A stretch of DNA of 64,000 bases from Aurantiacibacter sp. D1-12 (GTDB lineage: Bacteria; Pseudomonadota; Alphaproteobacteria; Sphingomonadales; Sphingomonadaceae). The stretch's first letter is position 1. Each line of letters begins with the position of its first letter. The stretch is from NCBI RefSeq assembly GCF_028858515.1, contig NZ_JAPJZJ010000001.1, positions 558,001-622,000 of the forward strand, in the 5' to 3' direction. Of this stretch, positions 1 through 10,791 are shown piece after piece. The notes beneath the pieces are model-generated. The model was not told where the DNA came from and did not search any database. It saw nothing but the letters and a program-made list of their open reading frames with translations. A program made the translations under genes and the position numbers.

Positions 1-836
1 TTCTCGCCCAGCAACAGCGCCATTAGCGCCTTGGCATTAAAATGAGCATCACCGCCGCGAATGTCTTTGACCGAAGCGCGGGGAAGGCCAGCATCATCGG
101 CATCGACACGGCGCATGCGCACTTCGCGCCCAAAAATGTCGGCGACTTCGTTGCCTTGGTCGAGGCTGAGCTCATCAAGACCTTCGTCCCCCGAAACGAT
201 AAAACTGCGCTCTGTGCCAAGCCGCGCCATCGCCTCTGCGTAGATCGGAACATAGGCCGGGCGGGCAATGCCAATGAGCTGGCGGCGCACGCGTGCAGGA
301 TTGGCGAGCGGCCCCATGAGATTGAAGATCGTGCGTTTGCCAAGCTTCTTCCGGATAGGAGCCATGTGTTTAAGTGCAGGGTGGTGATGCTGGGCAAACA
401 GGAAACAGATGCCGATTTCGGAGAGTGTCTTCTCGGCTGTGCGCCCGGCGGCTTCCATGTCGAGCCCCAGAGCCTCAAGCGTGTCTGCGGCACCGGACTT
501 GGAGCTCGCCGCGCGATTACCGTGTTTCGCCACAGGCACGCCGCACGCCGCGACTACGAGAGAGACGGCAGTCGAGACATTGAGCGTGTGGTGCCCGTCA
601 CCGCCTGTTCCGCACACGTCGATGGCATTGTCCGGCGCTTCAATCGGTATCACGCGATCGCGCATGGCGCGGGCGGCCCCGGCAATTTCAGTGGAGACTT
701 CGCCACGATCCGAAAGGTCGGATAGGAAACGCTCGATATCCGCATCGCTCGTTTCGCCATCCAGCATGGCGCTGAAGGCGGCTTCAGCCTCGGCTTCGGT
801 CAGCGGCACGTCGGTTGCGGGCAGGGACGTGGTCAT
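1..836 (-). CDS. trpD: Anthranilate phosphoribosyltransferase, C-terminus cut by window edge
   Basis: TrpD transfers the phosphoribosyl group of PRPP to anthranilate, the second step of tryptophan synthesis, in the cytoplasm. About 278 codons are present, starting at an ATG at 836. The PRPP-binding CGTGGDG motif is followed by HHTLNVST, and the order of conserved blocks fits the family from the N-terminus onward. The 3' end lies outside the window. The start overlaps the trpG stop by 4 nt (ATGA), so the two are probably translationally coupled. Family assignment is clear from the motifs and the neighbours. Confidence 0.95.
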   Translation of the reverse strand, partial: MTTSLPATDVPLTEAEAEAAFSAMLDGETSDADIERFLSDLSDRGEVSTEIAGAARAMRDRVIPIEAPDNAIDVCGTGGDGHHTLNVSTAVSLVVAACGVPVAKHGNRAASSKSGAADTLEALGLDMEAAGRTAEKTLSEIGICFLFAQHHHPALKHMAPIRKKLGKRTIFNLMGPLANPARVRRQLIGIARPAYVPIYAEAMARLGTERSFIVSGDEGLDELSLDQGNEVADIFGREVRMRRVDADDAGLPRASVKDIRGGDAHFNAKALMALLLGE

Positions 837-1447
837 GCTGGCAACGTCGAATCGATGCCGCAAATGCCAAGGAAATTGGCGAGCAGCTTGTGGCCATGTT
901 CTGTCGCAATGCTTTCCGGATGGAACTGCACACCATGGATTGGCAGCTCCTTGTGGCGGAAGCCCATTACGCTGCTGCCGTCCAGCCCGGGTGTCTCGCT
1001 CGTCGCATTGACATGCAGGCAGTCGGGAATGTTCTCGACAATCAGCGAATGATAGCGCGTGGCCATGAAGGGCGAGGGCACGTCTGCGAAGACTCCGCTT
1101 CCGTCGTGCGTCACGGGCGAGGTCTTGCCGTGCATCAGACCGCCACGCGTTACCGTTCCGCCAAAGTGCTGCCCAATGGATTGGTGACCGAGACATACTC
1201 CGAGAAGCGGCATCTGCGCATCGGCACAGGCAGCGACAAGATCAAGCGAAATGCCCGCTTCATTGGGTGTGCACGGACCGGGAGAGATCAGAATGCCTTT
1301 CGCACCGCGAGACAGGGCTTCAGCCGCGCTCAAGGCATCATTGCGCTCAACAACAACATTCGCACCCAGCTCCATCAGGTAATGGACCAGGTTGAAGGTG
1401 AAGCTGTCGTAATTGTCGACAACGAGAATGTCGGGGGGCGTGCTCAT
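833..1447 (-). CDS. trpG: Anthranilate synthase component II (glutamine amidotransferase)
   Basis: TrpG is the class I glutamine amidotransferase that supplies ammonia to TrpE for anthranilate synthesis. The 204-residue protein starts [15 protein letters not shown], has the nucleophile Cys about residue 85 in GVCLGHQ and the catalytic His/Glu in the QFHPES motif near residue 180. Length is normal for a stand-alone subunit. It lies upstream of trpD with a 4-nt overlap and about 48 nt downstream of a prolyl iminopeptidase gene. A dual role as PabA (folate synthesis) is possible, as in many bacteria, but cannot be read from sequence. Confidence 0.95.
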   Translation of the reverse strand: MSTPPDILVVDNYDSFTFNLVHYLMELGANVVVERNDALSAAEALSRGAKGILISPGPCTPNEAGISLDLVAACADAQMPLLGVCLGHQSIGQHFGGTVTRGGLMHGKTSPVTHDGSGVFADVPSPFMATRYHSLIVENIPDCLHVNATSETPGLDGSSVMGFRHKELPIHGVQFHPESIATEHGHKLLANFLGICGIDSTLPA

Positions 1448-1495
1448 GAATGTGCCTTTGCCTGACGCGCGGATGCAATCAAGCGTCTAGTTCCT

Positions 1496-2449
1496 TTACT
1501 TTCCCGTCAGTTCGTCGGTCGCGCGGACAAGACCGTCGGTTATACCCGGCTCCATCGCGCTGTGACCGGCATCGTCGACGATGCGCAGGTCGACCTCCGG
1601 CCAGGCCTTCTTGAGCTCCCAAGCCGAGACCGGCGGACAGCAGATGTCATGGCGGCCCTGCACGATAATACCCGGTATGCCTTTGAGCTTGTCCGCATTC
1701 GCCAGCAGCTGGCCTTCTTCCATGAAGAAGTCTTCGAGGAAGAATTTGGCGCAAATGCGGGCAAAGGGCACTGCCTTGGAAGGATCCGCGAAGCTTGCGA
1801 GCAGATCGGGGTTGGGCAGCAGCGTAGCCACTGTGCCTTCCCAAAGCGACCACTGCTCCGCAGCTGCGAGCCGGGTAGCTTCATCATCGCTGGTCAGCCG
1901 GTCATAGTAAGAGCGCACCAAATCGCCGCGCTCGCTTTCGGGGATAAGGCCGATGAACGAATCCCACTGTTCGGCCATGATCTCGCTGGCGCCGCACTTG
2001 TAGAGCCACGCTTTTTCCTTCTGGCGGCCAAGGAAGATCCCACGCAGGACAAGCTCGCTCACCCGCTCGGGGTACTTCTGCGCATAGGCGAGAGCGAGAG
2101 TCGAACCCCAGCTACCGCCAAAAACCTGCCATGTCTCGAAGCCGCACATTTCGCGCAGCTTCTCCATGTCTTCCACAATGCGCCAGGTGTCGTTGTTGTC
2201 GATCTCAGCAAAGGGAAGTGACTTCCCGCAGCCGCGCTGGTCGAACAGCAGCACGTCATAAAGCGCCGGGTCCCATTGGCCGCGCAGCGTCGGACTGACC
2301 CCGCCACCTGGTCCGCCGTGGAGCATCACCGCAGGCTTGGCGCCTCTGGTGCCCACGCGCTCCCAGTACAGCGAGTGGCCTTCGCCAACGTCGAGCATGC
2401 CGCTCTCGAATGGTTCGGTAATCGGATAGTGCTGGCGATATTCGCTCAT
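1496..2449 (-). CDS. pip: Prolyl iminopeptidase (alpha/beta hydrolase)
   Basis: This enzyme removes N-terminal proline from peptides. The 317-residue protein has the family hallmarks: the oxyanion motif HGGPGGG at about 44-50, the nucleophile in GGSWGS with Ser about 113, an Asp in the GRHD segment near 266 and a catalytic His in DDAGHS near 295. No signal peptide is seen, so it should be cytoplasmic. Its ATG overlaps the upstream lipoprotein stop by 4 nt, placing it inside the trpE-trpG block, although it has no known role in tryptophan synthesis. Confidence 0.93.
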   Translation of the reverse strand: MSEYRQHYPITEPFESGMLDVGEGHSLYWERVGTRGAKPAVMLHGGPGGGVSPTLRGQWDPALYDVLLFDQRGCGKSLPFAEIDNNDTWRIVEDMEKLREMCGFETWQVFGGSWGSTLALAYAQKYPERVSELVLRGIFLGRQKEKAWLYKCGASEIMAEQWDSFIGLIPESERGDLVRSYYDRLTSDDEATRLAAAEQWSLWEGTVATLLPNPDLLASFADPSKAVPFARICAKFFLEDFFMEEGQLLANADKLKGIPGIIVQGRHDICCPPVSAWELKKAWPEVDLRIVDDAGHSAMEPGITDGLVRATDELTGK

Positions 2450-3234
2450 GAAGCGTCCTCTTGCATGGTGACGACAATTAGTGGGCCGATGGGCTGCCCG
2501 GTATCAAGCCGCCCGTCAGCCGGGTCCCACATCTGCGATACGGTCCCGTCTAGATAGAGTGCATTGCGCACGTTCAACACATCGCGGAAGTAACGGGCGA
2601 GCTTGCCGAAACTCACAGGTGCCTCGCTCATCACGAAGTGCGCGCGGCCAAAGCCGTCCACGCCCACTGCATTGCGGATGCGAAGCGATGTCCCGTCCGG
2701 ATTGATCTGCGGGTGCAGTTCTCCGTTCACAACAAGCATCGGGCCGGATTGCGTCGCGAAATAGGGGCGCTCGCCACGCTCGGCAAAACTATCGGTATCC
2801 ATCACATCCCAGGGTCCGGTCGGGCTTTCGCCGAAGAACACCCCGTTCGGGAGCAGATGGAAATTGCCAGGGCCTTCGTTCTGGTTGAGCACGGTCAATC
2901 GATGGCCGTGCTCGACAAAGTATCCGATAGGCATGCCATCATCATCGAACATGCCGCCGTTGGTCGCAAACACGATGGGTGGCGTTTCAAAGGCACGGTC
3001 GCTCTCCGAAAGCGCCCTCAGCGAGCGGAACGGGGCATCCTCGCCCTCTGCCCGCAGGTCCATGTCGATAGCGTGTTGCGCCGGGTCGGCGGTGCATTGC
3101 GTAAACGGCACTTCCTCGAACATGACCGGTGAGCAGATCGACGTAAGGTCTTCGGCCGCATCGCGTTCAAAGTGGATGTCGCAACCGGTCAGGGCCGCTA
3201 TCAAGGCTAGTGAAAGCAGGGTGCGCCCGTTCAC
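2446..3234 (-). CDS. Phosphodiester glycosidase-family (DUF2233/NAGPA-like) lipoprotein
   Basis: About 262 residues from a GTG start at 3234 that overlaps the trpE stop (GTGA). The N-terminus is a lipoprotein signal: a hydrophobic stretch ending in a lipobox LTGC with Cys18. The body resembles the NAGPA/DUF2233 fold (NGGMF, PNGVFF, SGPML, LYLDGTVSQMW), a family linked to exported phosphodiester glycosidases such as YigE-like proteins. Substrate is unknown. A longer reading frame starts at 3414, but that extension lies antiparallel-free within trpE and lacks a signal sequence, so the GTG was chosen. Function in an envelope role is inferred from the lipobox. Confidence 0.82.
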   Translation of the reverse strand: MNGRTLLSLALIAALTGCDIHFERDAAEDLTSICSPVMFEEVPFTQCTADPAQHAIDMDLRAEGEDAPFRSLRALSESDRAFETPPIVFATNGGMFDDDGMPIGYFVEHGHRLTVLNQNEGPGNFHLLPNGVFFGESPTGPWDVMDTDSFAERGERPYFATQSGPMLVVNGELHPQINPDGTSLRIRNAVGVDGFGRAHFVMSEAPVSFGKLARYFRDVLNVRNALYLDGTVSQMWDPADGRLDTGQPIGPLIVVTMQEDAS

Positions 3235-4730
3235 TGGCCGAATTCCGGTTCGCTGGCGATGTGCATCGCCTCCTTTGCAGCCGCGATCAGGGCGCCTGCC
3301 TTGTGGCGGCACTCCTCGGCCTCGTAGGCTGGATCGCTGTCGGCAACGATGCCCGCACCCGCCTGAACGTGCATCACACCGTCTTTGACCACAGCGGTGC
3401 GAAGTACGATGCAACTGTCAACCGACCCGTCGGGCGCGAAATAGCCAACGCCGCCAGCATAGGCGCCGCGCGTCTCGGGCTCGAGTTCGGCGATGACCTC
3501 GCAGGCGCGAATCTTGGGGGCACCGCTGACCGTGCCCGCCGGAAAACCTGCAAACATGGCGTCGAGCGCATCCTTGTCATCGGCAAGTTGCCCTACGACA
3601 TTGCTGACAATGTGCATGACGTGGCTGTACCGCTCTATAGTAAAACTGTCGGTCACGGTCACGGTGTTACCTGCTGCCACGCGGCCAACATCGTTGCGCC
3701 CCAGGTCGAGCAGCATGAGGTGTTCAGCGCATTCCTTGGGGTCAGCCAGAAGTGATTTTTCGTTCAACCGATCTTCACTTTCCGATGCCCCACGAGGGCG
3801 GGTGCCGGCAATCGGGCGGATGGTAACTTCCCCGTCGCGCACACGGACCAGAATTTCCGGGCTGGAGCCGACAACGGCAAAGCCGGGCATGTCGAGGAAG
3901 TAGAGGAAGGGTGAGGGGTTCACCCGCCGCAATGCACGATAGAGTGCGATGGGTGGCAAGGGGAAGGGGCAGGTGAAGCGCTGGGCCAGCACAACCTGGA
4001 AAATGTCTCCCGCGGTGATGTACTCCTTCGCGCGCAGCACCATGTCGGCATAAGTGGCATCGTCCAGAACAGGCGTGAGTCCCGCTACCGGAGGAGCATC
4101 CAGCCGAGAGGCGTCAGGGACTTTCTCGCCGAGCTTTCGCAGGGCTTCGTCAATCCGTTCTGCTGCCCGTTCGACCTTGCCCGCCGGCTCACCCTCATCA
4201 GCCCAAAGAGGGGCGATTACAAAGAGCGCATCTGTAAGTCGGTCAAAAACCAGTACCAGCGCCGGGCGGGCGAACAGCATGTCGGGCACTTGCAGCGTGC
4301 TCTGCGGCGCACGCGGGAGCTTCTCGACAAGGCCAATCGTCTCGTACCCGAAGTAACCGACGAGACAGGCGAGGGCCGGTGGCAGTTCTTTCGGAACATC
4401 GATCCGGCATGACTGCGCGAGTGCGCGCAACTCCTGCATCGCGTTACCATCCATCTTGTCGAAGGCAGCACGGTCATGCCGCCAGTTGCGATTGACTTCG
4501 GCCGCATCCCCGGTAGCGCGAAAGATCAGGTCGGGATCGAGCCCCAGCAACGAATAACGTCCGCGTATTTCGCCACCTTCGACCGACTCCAGCAGGAAGT
4601 CCCCGCGACCTTCTTCAATCAGCTTGAGTGCGCCGCCGATTGGAGTCTCTGTATCCGCAACCACACGCCGCCAGATGAGCGTGTTACGGCCCTCTGAAAG
4701 CGCAGCCCGCGCTTCTGGCGCATTGTTCAA
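3231..4730 (-). CDS. trpE: Anthranilate synthase component I
   Basis: TrpE converts chorismate to anthranilate together with TrpG. The 499-residue protein has the N-terminal LLES-type region (about residues 46-50, FLLESVEGG) associated with tryptophan feedback binding, and the C-terminal chorismate-binding core with PIAGTRPRG, LDLGRNDVGR, FPAGTVSGAPK and GAGIVADSDP. It lies 29 nt downstream of a peptidyl-prolyl isomerase gene and overlaps the next lipoprotein gene by 4 nt. No leader peptide rich in Trp is visible immediately upstream, because the preceding gene ends 29 nt before. Confidence 0.96.
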   Translation of the reverse strand: MNNAPEARAALSEGRNTLIWRRVVADTETPIGGALKLIEEGRGDFLLESVEGGEIRGRYSLLGLDPDLIFRATGDAAEVNRNWRHDRAAFDKMDGNAMQELRALAQSCRIDVPKELPPALACLVGYFGYETIGLVEKLPRAPQSTLQVPDMLFARPALVLVFDRLTDALFVIAPLWADEGEPAGKVERAAERIDEALRKLGEKVPDASRLDAPPVAGLTPVLDDATYADMVLRAKEYITAGDIFQVVLAQRFTCPFPLPPIALYRALRRVNPSPFLYFLDMPGFAVVGSSPEILVRVRDGEVTIRPIAGTRPRGASESEDRLNEKSLLADPKECAEHLMLLDLGRNDVGRVAAGNTVTVTDSFTIERYSHVMHIVSNVVGQLADDKDALDAMFAGFPAGTVSGAPKIRACEVIAELEPETRGAYAGGVGYFAPDGSVDSCIVLRTAVVKDGVMHVQAGAGIVADSDPAYEAEECRHKAGALIAAAKEAMHIASEPEFGQ

Positions 4731-4759
4731 TCCCGCGGCCAGATCGGCCTCCTGTTCGC

Positions 4760-6712
4760 TCAGGGTGCTGTGGTATTTCCGGTCAGCAGATCGCGAACCG
4801 CGTTGATACCGTCCTCATTCCGCTCGATCTCGATCGCGCGCTGTGCCGCCTCGACAAACTGTTCGACGTATTCCTCTCCCATTGCGGCAGAGAGCTGCGC
4901 AGCCGTGTTCGCAATAAATTGCTGACCTTCTTCGTCCGAAAGCTCGGCCGTTTCGATCTCGTTCAGCTGGACAACAAACCAGCTGCTGGTCTCGTTCACC
5001 GAAACGCGCTCGGTCGTCCCTTCGGCCATCGAGAAGAAGAGGATTGTTGCGCGATTTACCTGGCCCGACGCAGCGAGTTCCTGCCGGTTAAGGCGCAGTG
5101 TTGTCGGCGCATCGATCGAGGCATCTTCCTCTGCCACAGCGGCGGCAAGCGAAGCTCCGCCTTCAACGCGGTCGAGCACCCGGCGTGCCGCTGCAGCCGC
5201 GCCTGCCATGCCTTGCTCACGTCGCCATGCCGCGGTGACTTCATTGCGGATCTCGGCGAGCGGTGCAGCCGCGCTGCGGGTGATCTGACCAACATCGAAA
5301 ATCATGTAGACAGTGCCCGCCACGATTTCTGTAATCTGCGGCTCCTGCTCGTTAATCTGGAATGCAAAGTTGACGACGCGCGCCAGTTCCTCTGGAGGAG
5401 TGGCCGGCTGCCCGTACACCTGGCCGTTGGCCAGCAATGGCGGTGTTGTCTCAATCTCGACCCCAAGTTCTTCAGCGGCCTGTGCCAATGTCTTGCCGCG
5501 AGCGAATTCGTTCTCGAACCGCTCGGTCAGCTCGTTCATAGCTTCGCGACGACGCTCCTGCGTCAGCGTTTCGCGAATCTCGTCGCTCGCCTGTGCCAGC
5601 GACCGCGCAGGCACTTCCTCGACATTCGTCACACGCAACACGTACCAGCCAAGTGATCCGCGAACCGGCCCGACAAGGCCATTGGCAGGAGCATCAAATG
5701 CAGCTTCTGCCACGGCTTCCGAGGCCGTCGTTGCAAAGTCAGGCTGCTCGACATCGCTTACAGTCGTTGTGGCGAGGCCTTTCGACGTAGCCGAAGCATT
5801 GAGCGACATGCCGCCGTTCACTTCATCAATCACGGCCTGGGCCGCAGCCTGCGTAGGGACGACAAGCTGGGTGAAGCTGCGGCGCTCTGTCGCGCGATAG
5901 AGCACGGCGTCGGCCTCATAACGGGCAGCGATCTGCTCATCGGTCACAGCCGGCAATTCGCCCAGCGCGCTATCATCAAAAGTGGCATAGCGAATGGTCC
6001 GGCGTTCCGGTCGGATATATGCTGCCTGATTGGCCGCATAGTATTCCTGCAATTGCGCATCGCTCGGGCCCTCTGCCGGCGCAAATGCCTCTGCCGGGAA
6101 ACGAACGGCCGTGCCGATGCGCGTTTCGTTGAGCAGTTGGGCATAGGTACGCGCGAAGCTTTCCGGCATGCGGGTCTGGTAAGAGAGCGGTACTACCGTC
6201 TGGCGGGCCATCAGGCTCAGCGCCAGGTCATCGCGGACGATAGCTTCCGAAAGTCCACGCTGGCGAAGCATGTTGCGGAACAGTTCCGGGTCGAATTCGC
6301 CGCCTGCGCCCCGGAAGCTCGGTTCGTTGGTGATTTCGCTATTTACCAGCGTGCGTCCGGCACGAAGGCCCAGCAATTCGCCAAATTCGGCAATCGCACT
6401 ACGACTGATCAACTGTTCGATCACATCTGCCAATCCGCCCTGTTCGATGAAAGCTGGCATCGAAAGTGTGGGATTGTTCTGGCGAGCCTGCTCCAGAGCG
6501 TTGTTGGCATTCTGTGCAAGTTCGGATGTCGAGATCGTGCGATCACCCACAACTGCAACGCGGTCACCACCCGCAACCCCGCCAAACGTACTGTTGTTGG
6601 CCACATCCGAGCTGGCAAAGGCAACCGCGATCAGGCCTAGAAATGCCAGCGTCACAATGATGCCAACCTTGGATTTGAAGAAGCTGCGGAAAAGCTGGAG
6701 CATGAAGATCAA
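4760..6712 (-). CDS. PpiD-like membrane-anchored peptidyl-prolyl isomerase
   Basis: A 650-residue periplasmic folding factor of the SurA/PpiD type. Residues about 14-34 form one membrane anchor, with the short positively charged segment before it on the cytoplasmic side. An N-terminal SurA-like chaperone domain follows (about 45-190). A parvulin (PPIC) domain lies at about 255-370, where FTQLVV, FDAPANGLVGPV and GWYVLRV are typical strands. The remaining C-terminal region is a second helical chaperone part. ATG codons occur at 6712 and 6703; both give the same anchor. It is divergent from tpiA across 227 nt and is followed by trpE. PpiD would be the closest named relative, but sequence identity cannot be judged here. 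Confidence 0.85.
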   Translation of the reverse strand: MIFMLQLFRSFFKSKVGIIVTLAFLGLIAVAFASSDVANNSTFGGVAGGDRVAVVGDRTISTSELAQNANNALEQARQNNPTLSMPAFIEQGGLADVIEQLISRSAIAEFGELLGLRAGRTLVNSEITNEPSFRGAGGEFDPELFRNMLRQRGLSEAIVRDDLALSLMARQTVVPLSYQTRMPESFARTYAQLLNETRIGTAVRFPAEAFAPAEGPSDAQLQEYYAANQAAYIRPERRTIRYATFDDSALGELPAVTDEQIAARYEADAVLYRATERRSFTQLVVPTQAAAQAVIDEVNGGMSLNASATSKGLATTTVSDVEQPDFATTASEAVAEAAFDAPANGLVGPVRGSLGWYVLRVTNVEEVPARSLAQASDEIRETLTQERRREAMNELTERFENEFARGKTLAQAAEELGVEIETTPPLLANGQVYGQPATPPEELARVVNFAFQINEQEPQITEIVAGTVYMIFDVGQITRSAAAPLAEIRNEVTAAWRREQGMAGAAAAARRVLDRVEGGASLAAAVAEEDASIDAPTTLRLNRQELAASGQVNRATILFFSMAEGTTERVSVNETSSWFVVQLNEIETAELSDEEGQQFIANTAAQLSAAMGEEYVEQFVEAAQRAIEIERNEDGINAVRDLLTGNTTAP

Positions 6713-6939
6713 TTCTGTTGTGGCCGGAGCCAGTGGAAATTGGAGGTCAAGTGCCTCTTTGCAATACGAGTGGCGGCTTTATCGCGGCTGCGACTATGCC
6801 GCAACAGGCTCGATATGCTTTCCCGCAATGTGTAAAAGCAGCTTTGACAAGCAGGCAGGGTGGCGATAGCGCGGTTTGACATTACATAAGGCGGTAAGCG
6901 CTTCCGTCTGTTACAATTACTTGAAATATCGGATTATTA

Positions 6940-7698
6940 ATGAGCAACCGTCCTTACATCGTCGGCAATTGGAAGATGCACGGCACCCGTGCAATGCTGG
7001 CCGAAGCTCGGGCAATTGACCGTGCTGCTGAACGACTCATCAAGGTTGAAGTAGCGGTCGCTCCGCCATTCACCCTGATTCACGCCACTCGCAAGGAAGC
7101 GGAACTGATCGGCATTGGCGCGCAGGATTGCCATCCCGCAGAAGGCGGCGCGCATACCGGTGACATCTCGGCGGCAATGGCAAAGGATGCTGGCGCCAGC
7201 TTCACTATCGTTGGCCATAGTGAGCGGCGTGCCGATCACGGCGAAAGCAACACTCTGGTCAAGCAAAAGGCCGAAGCTGCAATCGAAGCCGGAATGGGCG
7301 TGATTGTCTGCGTTGGCGAAACACTGGATGATCGCGAAGCCGGAAAGGCAGAAGCCACCGTCGGACGTCAACTCAAGGGTTCGCTGCCCGAGGGTGAAGG
7401 CGTCGCCGAACAGGTCACAGTTGCCTATGAGCCTGTCTGGGCTATCGGCACGGGCAAGACCCCTACGCCTGAAGACATCGTGGCTATGCACAAGCATATC
7501 CGTGCAAAGCTTGTTGAAGTCTATGGAGAAGACGGAGCGGCCATCCGCATCCTTTACGGGGGTTCCGTGAAGCCCGAAAATGCCGCCGAGATCCTCTCGG
7601 GTAAAGAGGTGGGCGGCGCGCTGGTCGGGGGTGCAAGCCTGACTGCGGAGAGTTTCCTGGGCATCATTATCGCTGCGGCGGGTGATGGCGAGGAATAA
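6940..7698 (+). CDS. tpiA: Triosephosphate isomerase
   Basis: TpiA interconverts dihydroxyacetone phosphate and glyceraldehyde 3-phosphate in glycolysis and gluconeogenesis. The 252-residue TIM barrel has the N-terminal GNWKMHG with the active-site Asn and Lys, the electrophilic His in VGHSERR, the catalytic Glu in AYEPVWAIGTG and the phosphate loop in YGGSVKP. Full length. It is the first gene of a plus-strand run tpiA-secG-pyrG; tpiA next to secG is a common arrangement in proteobacteria. Confidence 0.97.
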   Translation: MSNRPYIVGNWKMHGTRAMLAEARAIDRAAERLIKVEVAVAPPFTLIHATRKEAELIGIGAQDCHPAEGGAHTGDISAAMAKDAGASFTIVGHSERRADHGESNTLVKQKAEAAIEAGMGVIVCVGETLDDREAGKAEATVGRQLKGSLPEGEGVAEQVTVAYEPVWAIGTGKTPTPEDIVAMHKHIRAKLVEVYGEDGAAIRILYGGSVKPENAAEILSGKEVGGALVGGASLTAESFLGIIIAAAGDGEE

Positions 7699-7791
7699 GC
7701 GCCAACCGCATCTGCACTTGTGGATCGGGGCAGTGAAGACTACATGCGCCGTCCGGCACGGTGCCGCAATTGATAGACAGACTGTACTGAC

Positions 7792-8166
7792 ATGACCCTT
7801 TTTCTGTTCCTAACCGTAATCCAGGCCATTGTGGCTGCCGGCCTTGTCGGCCTTGTTCTGATGCAGAAGTCTGAAGGCGGCGGATTGGGAATCGGTGGCG
7901 GCGGAAGCCCGGGCGGTCTGATGTCCGCACGCGGCGCTGCTGACGTGCTCAGCCGCGCAACCAAGTGGTTCGCCATCATGTTTGTAGCCCTGTCGATCGT
8001 GATTGCAGCAGTTGCCATCGATGCTTCGGGCGGCGGCAATGACTTTGGCGATTCGCTCGATCGTTCGACGACAGAGGCCAGCGAAGATCCTGCCATCCCC
8101 GCAATTGGCGGTGAGGGAGATTCCGCACCAGCTGATGAGGACCCGCTGGCTGACGTCGCCGAGTAA
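7792..8166 (+). CDS. secG: Protein translocase subunit SecG
   Basis: SecG is the small non-essential subunit of the SecYEG inner-membrane channel. The 124-residue protein has a first membrane span at about 3-22, the conserved loop (VLMQKSEGGGLG, then a Gly-rich stretch), a second span at about 61-82 and an acidic C-terminal tail. It follows tpiA by 93 nt, the usual neighbour. The Glu/Asp/Ala-rich tail of about 35 residues is variable in the family. Confidence 0.95.
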   Translation: MTLFLFLTVIQAIVAAGLVGLVLMQKSEGGGLGIGGGGSPGGLMSARGAADVLSRATKWFAIMFVALSIVIAAVAIDASGGGNDFGDSLDRSTTEASEDPAIPAIGGEGDSAPADEDPLADVAE

Positions 8167-8223
8167 CAATTTGCCGGCCACTGCGCTGCAATACGCTAGG
8201 CTGGGGACAATCTTACAAAATCC

Positions 8224-9922
<1,699 letters not shown>

Positions 9923-10004
9923 GCCATGGTTACGATCGCTTCAACCAATCGCGAATTTGTGCTTGCGCAAACAGGGCGCTCGGGCCTAGTCGAAACGTAC
10001 GGGC

Positions 10005-10072
10005 ATAGGGGTGCACCCGTCTATTGGCTTGCATGACGTCATGACGTCAGCAGCAGGCGCCAATCCCCCTAT
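10005..10072. other. Nested inverted-repeat structure in the pyrG-hsp20 intergenic region
   Basis: The 332-nt stretch 9923-10254 has no convincing gene. It holds a rod-like nested structure: outer arms ATAGGGG (10005-10011) and CCCCTAT (10066-10072), inner arms ATTGGC (10023-10028) and GCCAAT (10059-10064), and at the centre a perfect 16-nt palindrome made of TGACGTCA twice (10034-10049). This could be part of a non-coding RNA ending at the hairpin at 10198-10225, or a protein-binding site. Direction is unknown. Confidence 0.45.
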
Positions 10073-10197
10073 AGGTTTGATCCTTTAGCTTCACGCCCTG
10101 CGTGTAAGCACGGATACTACGATCTTGCCAACGAAGCTGGCTGTCTTTTGCGACCCGGATAGCCTGTTTCAGAGGCTGGTCGGCGTGCAAACGTCGA

Positions 10198-10225
10198 GGG
10201 GGCGGGCTTTAGCGGGCCCGCCCCC
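10198..10225. terminator. GC-rich hairpin between pyrG and hsp20
   Basis: A 10-bp perfect stem (GGGGGCGGGC with GCCCGCCCCC) around an 8-nt loop, 29 nt beyond the hsp20 stop on the minus strand. The flank on the plus-strand side reads ATACGTTTTA, so it may also end a plus-strand transcript coming from the intergenic region. Neither side has a long T run. Confidence 0.6.
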
Positions 10226-10254
10226 ATACGTTTTACCAGGAATGTGGTGTGGAA

Positions 10255-10725
10255 TTATGCAGCGTTTGCCGCATCATCCTTCTTGTCGCCTTCAACAACC
10301 TTCAGTTCGCTGTCGCCGATCGAAATCTTCTTCGGCTTCATCGCGTCAGGAACTTCACGCAGTAGGTCGATCACAAGCAGGCCGTCCTTCAGATCCGCAT
10401 TTTCGACACGGACATAGTCTGCCAGCTCGAAGCGGCGCTCAAAGCCACGGTTGGCAATGCCGACATGCAGCATTTCGCCATCGTTCACTTCGTCGCGCTT
10501 GCGGCCCTGTACGGTCAGCAGGTTCTGCTGGGCGGTGATATCGAGGTCAGCGGCGGTAAAACCGGCAACAGCAATGGTGATGCGGTAGGCATCTTCATCG
10601 CGACGCTCGATATTGAAGGGGGGATAGTTGTCGCCAGAGTTGCGAGCATTGTTTTCGAGCAGGTCGAAAAGACGGTCAAAACCAACTGTGGAACGACGAT
10701 ATGGGGTAAGGTCAAAACGGTTCAT
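10255..10725 (-). CDS. Small heat-shock protein, Hsp20/IbpA family
   Basis: A 156-residue ATP-independent holdase of the alpha-crystallin family. The start ATG at 10725 (MNRFDLTPYRRSTVGFDRLF) was chosen over one at 10758 because it matches the IbpA N-terminus and has GAGGA 10 nt upstream. The alpha-crystallin domain spans about residues 35-125 (NIERRDEDAYRITIAVAG to the FERRFELADYV strand region, ending with LRE near the conserved I-X-I/V-type beta strand). The C-terminal tail carries a KKISI motif matching the I-x-I oligomerisation signature. The upstream sequence has an RpoH-type promoter and a ROSE-like hairpin, consistent with heat control at two levels. Confidence 0.93.
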   Translation of the reverse strand: MNRFDLTPYRRSTVGFDRLFDLLENNARNSGDNYPPFNIERRDEDAYRITIAVAGFTAADLDITAQQNLLTVQGRKRDEVNDGEMLHVGIANRGFERRFELADYVRVENADLKDGLLVIDLLREVPDAMKPKKISIGDSELKVVEGDKKDDAANAA

Positions 10726-10731
10726 TTGAAA

Positions 10732-10787
10732 CAAATCCTCTTTTGAGCAATTTGACAATTAACGTGGACCCATGATTGGCATCCACG
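10732..10787 (-). promoter_or_regulatory. ROSE-like RNA thermometer in the hsp20 leader
   Basis: On the minus strand the leader folds into two hairpins. The upstream one pairs CGTGGA with TCCACG (10763-10787). The start-proximal one (10732-10754) pairs CAAATTGCTC with GAGGATTTG over an AAAA loop, with one unpaired G opposite the Shine-Dalgarno. ROSE elements are defined by a U(U/C)GCU anti-Shine-Dalgarno with a bulged G, which is what is seen. The element is shorter than the four-hairpin rhizobial ROSE. The structure was derived by hand. Confidence 0.62.
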
Positions 10788-10791
10788 AAAC

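Noticed and set aside
42-725. A 227-codon open frame on the plus strand at the left end
   Set aside because: Antisense to trpD, whose motifs are clear on the minus strand.
6844-6904. Two TTGACA boxes (6844 and 6876) upstream of tpiA
   Set aside because: No acceptable -10 sequence at 16-18 nt from either box.
9990-10225. 6S RNA in the pyrG-hsp20 gap
   Set aside because: The pairing is rod-like but no conserved bubble or usual gene neighbour of 6S RNA is present, so only an unnamed structure is reported.
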